In this document: piece by piece, positions 57,986 through 64,000 of the stretch
How the letters are laid out: each line of letters starts with the position of its first letter
Position numbering within the stretch: position 1 is the first letter of the stretch
Source: Sesamum alatum
Lineage: Eukaryota; Streptophyta; Magnoliopsida; Lamiales; Pedaliaceae
Direction: 5' to 3'
NCBI GenBank assembly: GCA_034509735.1
Contig: JACGWO010000012.1
Span: forward strand, 1,612,001-1,676,000
DNA length: 64,000 nucleotides
Position numbers and translations under genes: made by a program
Notes under the pieces: model-generated
The model's input: the letters and a program-made list of their open reading frames with translations, nothing else
Told to the model about the DNA's origin: nothing
Databases searched by the model: none

Positions 57986-58789
57986 CTCATGCTTTTTAAA
58001 ATTTTAAGTTATTTTTAAAAATTTATTACCGAAAAAATATATTAATCTCATTGGCTTATTTATTTAGCATTTTTTTTTTCTAATTTCAACATAATTTCAA
58101 AATTTATTACTATTTATTATTTTATTGTACTAAGTTTATTTTCAAAATTTATTAATTTTTTTAATATGAAAATATAATTGTACTAATGTGTTAGTATATA
58201 ATTATTTTAAAATTTTATACTTTTAATTGTTATTGTGTCAATGTTTACGCATCATTTAGCTTTTCTTATTTTCATAAGGGGAAATAACATTTTTTAATCC
58301 GTAACTTAGGTCCTTTCCATTTTAATTTGGTCCATTGATTTTGGGATTCTCACTTTCAGTCCCGTAAATATTAAAAAGTAGCAATTTTGGTTCAATTACA
58401 CATTTCCCTCTGGATATTCAAAAGAAAATACCATGTGGACGTTAGGTGTATAATAATACAAGAGAACCAAATTTTACAACTTTTATGCACCTTTTAAAGC
58501 ATAAAAAAAGTTATATATGTCTCATTAGGACCTAAAATTATGTTAGTTAATTTAATACTCAATAAGATAAGGTCTTAAATTAAATTATTTATTATATTAC
58601 TATTTATACTCTTCTTCAATGTTAATGTCTTCGGGTGCAGGGGGAGGGGCACATGACGTTTTTAGCCTATTAATATTGAAATAAAATTAATTAGTTAACT
58701 CTTTTTAAAATTTTTAATAACACTTCTAATTTAATCTTATTGATAATTTTTATTTGTAATTAAATTTTGATACTTATTCGTTATTCCAT

Positions 58790-59455
58790 TTTAGAAGAAA
58801 TTCCTTTTTAATAAAATTGATCAATTTTTATTTGTAGGTTTTATTGTGTTTATTTACTATTGTTTGATTTTGGTATATTATATTTGTGTATGTAATATAT
58901 TTTCTTTTACTATATTTTGAATGTCGTTGATTTTTTATTTATTGACACTAAATGATTACAAACTAATTATTTATTGACGATTATTATAAAAATATAATTT
59001 AAATGGACAATATTACCAATATTTTGCATTGTAAGATCCTAATGTTAATTATATTTCAGTATCAACTTTTAAATATTATCAAAGTATTATTTACATGCTT
59101 TATTACCTTCTACATTTTGAATACTATTGTATAAAATTTTATTTTTTCCTTTTATATGCAATTTTTAATTCTATATGTTTTTAGTCTAACTTATTAATCT
59201 TTTTTTCATATGCACCGATCAGTATAATCTATTTAATTCAATAATATATTATATTACAACTTAATTTTTTATGTCACATTTGTTGTTGTAATACTTTTAT
59301 TCTATTAACTAATATAAAAAAATAATAAATGTAGAAGTAAAGCATTCATGATTATCTAATACTAAAAAAAATCAAGTACTAAGAGATTCACTCAATAGTT
59401 GAATTTTTACAAGCAATTTCAATTTCATAATATCATATCCATATATCAATTTTAA
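58790..59455 (+). repeat. AT-rich direct repeat, copy B
   Basis: Same motif order as copy A and same orientation, about 1.35-1.4 kb downstream, with an extra stretch of about 100 bp after 'tttattttttcc' (about 59155-59290). Could be the remains of long terminal repeats or of a tandem duplication. Confidence 0.75.
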
Positions 59456-59906
59456 TTTGTAATTAAATTTTGATATTTATTCATTATTATATATATATAT
59501 ATTTAAGTTTAGATTAGTATTTTATATATTATTCATGTGTAGTTTATTTTAAATTTTAATGTGTCATGGTAAATTAAAACTTTCTTAATATAATCAATTA
59601 GATTTTCTTCTAGCAAAGTAATTGTGTTGGAATATTATTTGGCATATTAATTTTTTTTAGTTGAATATGTTATTCATTCTCTAAGTAGTTTAGAGCAATT
59701 AAGACTCTTAAACATTCTTCTTATAGAATTTTATTTTTTCTATAACTAATTTTATAATATAATTTTCTGTGAATGTTATTAAAATTTAATGCGTGTCAGG
59801 CCTGTGTAATTGAGCTCGTTCATGATTCATGATTAGAAGCAGCTTATTAAAATTCTGTGTAATTGGATTCATTTATGATTCACGATATAGGTTTTTTTTA
59901 TCCTAA

Positions 59907-61168
59907 GGTCATGTTTACTTCCTTCTACTGGATTATCCCATATTATAGTATGGACCTACTATCTCTCGTATTATATCATACTGGACAACTCCATTTCCTG
60001 TTTACTTTGGTTTCTTATTGTGATTACTAATGGTTGAATAAATATGTAGTTAGTTTACCCTTTTGCATTGTTTACTGGATTAAACCCAAGATTACAATTT
60101 TGCCCATTACTGTAGTGGCAAATCAAATCAACCAATTGGTAAAATAATGCATTATGAACAAGAGCTAGCCGGTTAGCCACCCACCCCGCCTTCTCTCTGC
60201 CTCCGGCCACCATGGGCTCATTCACGACCATATTTTCTCATTGGTTGGTGTTATTTAAAGAGGAGAAAGTAGATCTGGAGGTGGAGGTCCTGGACTCCTA
60301 TATTCAACACAGAAATAGGCTCATTGATTGAAAATCTCCCATTTTTCTTGCAAGTTGTTTGCGGTGGATAATGAGAAGCAACAAAGGTTGACGAAGCAAA
60401 TCCACCAACATCACCGCTCACTTGAAATTTGTTGGAATTGTACTGCATTCCTATCATCTATGCTTTACCAAAAATGAAAAAAAATAAATAAAAAAAGAGA
60501 TTAAAGAAGGAGCAAGTCAAGCAAGGGGTAACAAGAACAAGGAAAAACAAGAAAAATACCATATAGATGAATGAAGTGGAAATTTATCTTGAGTTGGTTC
60601 TTGGGCTATCTTCTTCTTCTACCAAGGTTTGAAGTTCTTGAATGGCCATAGGTGGTAAAAAAATCAAAGTCATGAGTCTCTTGCAATATCCATCACTCCT
60701 AAGAACCCCAAAAATAATTTCGCTCTACCACCATCCAAGAACTCAATTTGGGTAGAGAACCTCATTCAAGAAATGGAGATAACAGAAAAGGAGAGCAGAT
60801 GCCTGACTTTTGAGCTTCAAAGATTGACAACAATGGAGGAGAGAGAATGGCGAAATTTGCATGTTTTTTTCATTTGCTTTTTGTCAGTACATTAATTAGT
60901 GGTAGGTAAAATTTAAGTTAAAACTGTGGACAATTTAGACAAATGATAGGGAGATATAGGGACAAAAAAGGGAGAAAAAGTTAGTCGTAAATTTGATGGG
61001 TTCCACAGATTATTAATACCACATCACAACCCATATTGTTGTAGGAGAAATAGTATAGACGTGTAGCGGGCCTTATGGTTAATACCGGGCCACACTTTTG
61101 CTAGTAAACAACCGATTGGAGTCTATTAACTTGGATATCCAGGTTAATGTAACCTAGTAAACATGGCC
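59907..61168. mobile_element. PIF/Harbinger-type element with TAA target duplication (1262 bp)
   Basis: TAA flanks both ends (59904-59906, 61169-61171). The terminal inverted repeats are GGTCATGTTTACT and GGCCATGTTTACT, followed inside by 'ctggattatccc' / 'ctggatatcc'. A 3-bp TAA target and such ends are typical of Harbinger. The interior is GC-richer than the flanks and holds a 68-codon open frame, but no transposase motif, so the copy is non-autonomous. Confidence 0.82.
60251..60457 (-). CDS. Short open frame inside the Harbinger-type element, unrecognised
   Basis: 68 codons starting MIGMQYNSNKFQVSGDV and running through SSTFVASHYPPQ and FSINEPISVLNIGV. I do not recognise a family. It may be a captured host exon, an eroded element ORF1, or chance. 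The hydrophobic tail LQIYFLLFK may be read-through of an intron. Confidence 0.25.
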   Translation of the reverse strand: MIGMQYNSNKFQVSGDVGGFASSTFVASHYPPQTTCKKNGRFSINEPISVLNIGVQDLHLQIYFLLFK

Positions 61169-61171
61169 TAA

Positions 61172-61722
61172 ATGTATAGGGAGGAGGTTTAAAATATTTA
61201 GAATTCTAAATTGTTAAAAATTCCAAAATCTGTAATATAATAATTAATAATATTTAAATTAGGATATATTTGTCTTTTCACAATGGGAACAAACAAATTG
61301 AGTATTCACACACTTATATACAGTATAGATTATAATTTTGTTTGGGAAATAAAAATTTTGAAATGTTTTTTTAATAGTATCAATAACGAATTTCATCTAT
61401 GTTAATACTGTTTTCATTTCATTATCCAATCTTTCGACAGACCTCTTCATCTGCAATACTGGTCAAAACTAACTCTACTCCAGGGACTGTCCACAGATCT
61501 TGACTAAGTTTTAGTAGTGTGTGTCTTAACTTTTGCTATAAGAAGTAAACGGACCGGGTGATCATCTTGCTAAGTTAGCGGCTAGCTCTAAAGAAAGTGG
61601 CAATTTTGGTAACAGGCCGCTATTTTTGTCTGAATTACTAGATTCAGATAAGAATGATATGTATATATGTCCGTATAGCCACTACAAAATGTAATAGACG
61701 AATTATGCTCGTTCAATATATA
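61172..61722. other. AT-rich spacer, nothing recognised
   Basis: No gene or element borders that I can support. Confidence 0.4.
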
Positions 61723-61723
61723 T

Positions 61724-62026
61724 ATGACAAAATGCTTTTTGGGTCTCGTAAGACTAGAGCATTATTTGTTTTGATACCACAACTTAGGTAGATGACTGTT
61801 TTAGTCCCATAAAGTATATTTTTTATTTTATTTGGTCCCAAAATGTCATGTGTCTTGCACATTAGACATGACATTTTGGGACCAAAAAACTAAAAAAGGT
61901 AATATTTTAGGACCAAAAAAAATTAAAAAACGTGTTTTATGGGACTAAAACAGTCACTTACCTAAGTTATGGTACCAAACAAATAATGTCTTAGTATTAT
62001 GGGACAAAAAAAAAAAGCATTTTGCC
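61724..62026. mobile_element. Near-palindromic MITE ('ggtcccaaaatgtcatg' core)
   Basis: The arms pair over almost the whole length: GACAAAATGCTTTTT ends, then 'acttaggtagatgactgttttagtccc' and its inverse, meeting at GACATGACATTTTGGGAC near 61840-61885. It is flanked by (TA)n on both sides, so a TA-rich target is likely. Confidence 0.8.
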
Positions 62027-62029
62027 CAT

Positions 62030-63186
62030 ATATATATATTACCCATTAGCTTAAGAAAAAAAAAATTCATCCATGTTAAAAAGAATTATAAACAAATTGA
62101 GTCAAGTCAACCCAAATATATATATATATATATATATTGTTATTCAAATTACTAGAAATTTCATCAAGCCTAAAAAATTATGTTTGTGCTCAAATTAATT
62201 GTCAGGTTGAGTTACTTTTTTGTTTGGATCATAAATTTCAATGATCAGAAAATCAGTAACTGAAATAAATTTACACTCTCCCCCTCCCAATCAACAATTT
62301 TATGATTTCATTTTCTAACCTTAGCCTAATTAATTATTACTATTATAAGAGTAATCCTTTTTATAAATAATTTAAGATATCTAAACTTTCCTTTTTATTT
62401 AAATTATTTAAAGTATATATAATCTTGGAGAGTGCCAATATAGTAACTAGAAATGAAAGAATATTAAAGTAATTAATTACTACGATTAACTTCCAAAAAA
62501 ATACTCTCCATCAAATAATTACATTTCCTAATCTATACTTTTCTTGCCCATAGTATAAAGATATAACATATCTCCATGTTTGGCTAAAATATATATGAAA
62601 ACACTCATGAAATATATTTCCATTTCCAATACACAAAGATACACATGATCTCCCTTTTAAATTATTAGGAAACCCCATAAAAGAATTAATTTTTCTTTTC
62701 AATAATATGATTTGCAAAACCCCAAAAATTGCAATTTTCTTGCTACATTGAAGGGCTCATGCCATTACAAATATACAACTACCAACCCTTATCATACATT
62801 TATCATGTACTTAAAACCCAAAATCTCCTCTTTTGATTTTTACCATATATCATACATTATTAATTATTGTTTTTTTTTCACTATTCGGGTCAAAAAATTT
62901 ACGCCTAACCACCCTGTGTTTTTATAAGCACCCGTTTGCGTACGTATATATATATATATAGATATATAAATTGATTTTTTTTTAATAAAATCGACTTGTG
63001 CCTAGACGGGAGATTTGGCAACATAAATACTATGAACTAATTATAACATTGATTAAATAATTGTATTGCACATTAACTATATATATTAAGAGGGAGTTGA
63101 AATTCAAGAAGTGCATATTTTTGCATGTGTGTGTATGCAGTGTAAGGCAAGCTTTTGCATTACAGCAGCGAGGGCAAATATAGCTA

Positions 63187-63190
<4 letters not shown>
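62030..63190. other. AT-rich DNA upstream of the HMA gene
   Basis: (TA)n tracts at about 62116-62136 and 62946-62960. No gene or transposon borders recognised; the right part is likely the HMA gene promoter region. Confidence 0.45.
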
Positions 63191-63217
<27 letters not shown>

Positions 63218-63231
63218 ATTTATATATATAG
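63188..63231 (+). promoter_or_regulatory. (TC)n tract and TATA box of the HMA gene
   Basis: About 14 TC units (63190-63217) are followed by TATTTATATATATAG at 63218-63232, some 50-65 bases before the ATG at 63282. A pyrimidine tract plus TATA at this spacing is a convincing plant core promoter. Confidence 0.65.
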
Positions 63232-63281
63232 TTCACATTTCTCAGTTTGAAAAACTCCATATTGTCTGCTAGAGGACAAAC

Positions 63282-63692
63282 ATGGCTAAGGTATGATTCA
63301 TACTTGTCTTGTCTATCAGAAGACAACAAAGTATAGCCTGTGTTTCAGCATAATTTCTGATATAATTCTATTAGAGTTTCCGAGTGTTTTAATCTTTGAT
63401 GATTTTTCTTTCGAAAGTTTGATGAATATTTCTGAATTATGTCAAATTATTTATGTGGGGTTTTTGGATTTTGATTGAAATAATTGTGTGGAAATTAACA
63501 GAGGAGGAGTAGGAACAGGAACAGGAGGAGGCAGCAGCGGGAATATAACATTAACGGTGCGTGCGAACATCATCAAAACCCGAATGTTGAGGAGAACAGA
63601 AATAATCCGGAGGGGATAATAGTTTTGGGTGTTTTATATTCATTGTGAAGGCTGTGGGAATCAAGTCCTCAAATGTCTTCGTGGATTCCAAG
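63282..63692 (+). CDS. Probable heavy-metal-associated (HMA/HIPP-type) protein, N-terminal exons, apparent frameshift
   Basis: Exon 1 (63282-63290) encodes only M-A-K before a GTATGA donor. Exon 2 (63502-63692) follows a TTAACAG acceptor. It encodes a basic Arg/Asn/Gln-rich stretch (RRSRNRNRRRQQRE) and a linker ending PEGIIVLGV. HMA proteins bind metal through a Cys pair; here YIHCEGCGNQVLKCLRGFQG is encoded directly after, but one reading frame away, because the T run at 63632-63635 has one base too many. Read straight, the frame stops at TGA about four codons later. The exon then ends CAAG with donor GTTTGC, the place where HIPP genes often have an intron. The remaining exons are off the window. 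It is either a pseudogene or a sequence error in a functional gene. Confidence 0.6.
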
Positions 63693-64000
63693 GTTTGCAG
63701 ATATTACACATTACAATCATAGGCTTTTAACTGCATCTCTAGTTCTGTAATTACACGTTTTTTTGGTATTTTTCTCGTCTAACTTGTTAGGATTATAAAT
63801 TGGTCAATCATTATTTTTTTTTTTAATTTCGTGAATTTAGCACAAATTTGGCCGGATTATTCAAAAATTATTCGGGAAGTGACAGGTGTTGGTTAAAAAT
63901 TGAGGAAACGCGTCTTATTGGTTGAATTACAACGACGTGTCAAGTGGCAACTGATGTAGTTAAAAAAAAAAAAGCACCTGTGGAATGAGTTGCCGCATCA
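63693..64000. other. Probable intron of the HMA gene, with MITE-like sequence
   Basis: After the donor at 63693 no coding signal is seen. 'ttggccggattattc', 'acgtgtcaagtggcaactgatg' near 63850-63960 recall the loop of the 'ggtcctgtaac' MITEs, so an element may start here and continue past the edge. Confidence 0.4.

Larger units (their letters stand above)
56640..59900. other. Very AT-rich intergenic DNA containing a diverged direct duplication
   Basis: No coding sequence. The two duplicated blocks are listed separately; between them, about 58300-58450, is a piece resembling the 'ggtcc/ggaccaaa' MITE arms ('taacttaggtcctttccatttt'). Confidence 0.5.

Overview
The window is plant nuclear DNA. 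Host genes have GT-AG introns, the DNA between them is AT-rich, and it is packed with plant-type LTR retrotransposons, LINEs, SINE-like repeats and MITEs. The four host loci have recognisable eudicot protein families. A fine assignment (an asterid, possibly Lamiales) is only a guess; nothing in the window fixes the species.

Host genes: (1) 197-2141, minus strand: LAZY1, a gravitropism/branch-angle regulator of the IGT family. Four of its expected five exons are present, including a six-nucleotide first exon; the last exon lies off the left edge. (2) 29351-30109, minus: an intronless 252-aa plant protein of unknown function with a Cys-rich, Trp-rich central motif. (3) 52944-55082, minus: a two-exon, 268-aa multi-pass membrane protein that I place in plant family DUF7733. 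(4) 63282 to the right edge, plus: the first exons of a probable heavy-metal-associated (HMA/HIPP) protein, with an apparent one-base frameshift just before the metal-binding motif. These genes do not form a pathway.

The rest is mobile DNA. 9.6-11.7 kb: two MITEs. 12.2-17.4 kb: a Copia element with gag, pol and one 3' LTR but no 5' LTR that I can find. 17.4-20.7 kb: a MITE and SINE cluster, including a CACTA MITE with a perfect 3-bp target duplication. 20.7-24.7 kb: a 5'-truncated, decayed L1-type LINE. 24.8-32.6 kb: more MITEs around gene 2, including a nested one. 33.1-35.7 kb: relics of Copia pol on both strands. 35.7-42.6 kb: a very young non-coding LTR element with nearly identical 536/537-bp LTRs. 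43.4-44.2 kb: two SINE-like copies with a repeated tail. 44.3-48.1 kb: a gag-only LTR element with 5-bp target duplications. 48.1-50.3 kb: a LINE fragment interrupted by a MITE. 50.9-52.7 kb: nested MITEs. 55.6-62.0 kb: further MITEs, a diverged AT-rich duplication and a Harbinger-type element.

The most coherent unexplained signal is a set of hairpin-like MITEs of about 180-900 bp, each with its own 9-bp target duplication. They start with related termini and recur at 9.6, 18.5, 24.8, 30.4, 30.7, 33.6 and 49.9 kb. They look like a Mutator-type non-autonomous group shaping this locus. No wholly new biological system is demonstrated here.
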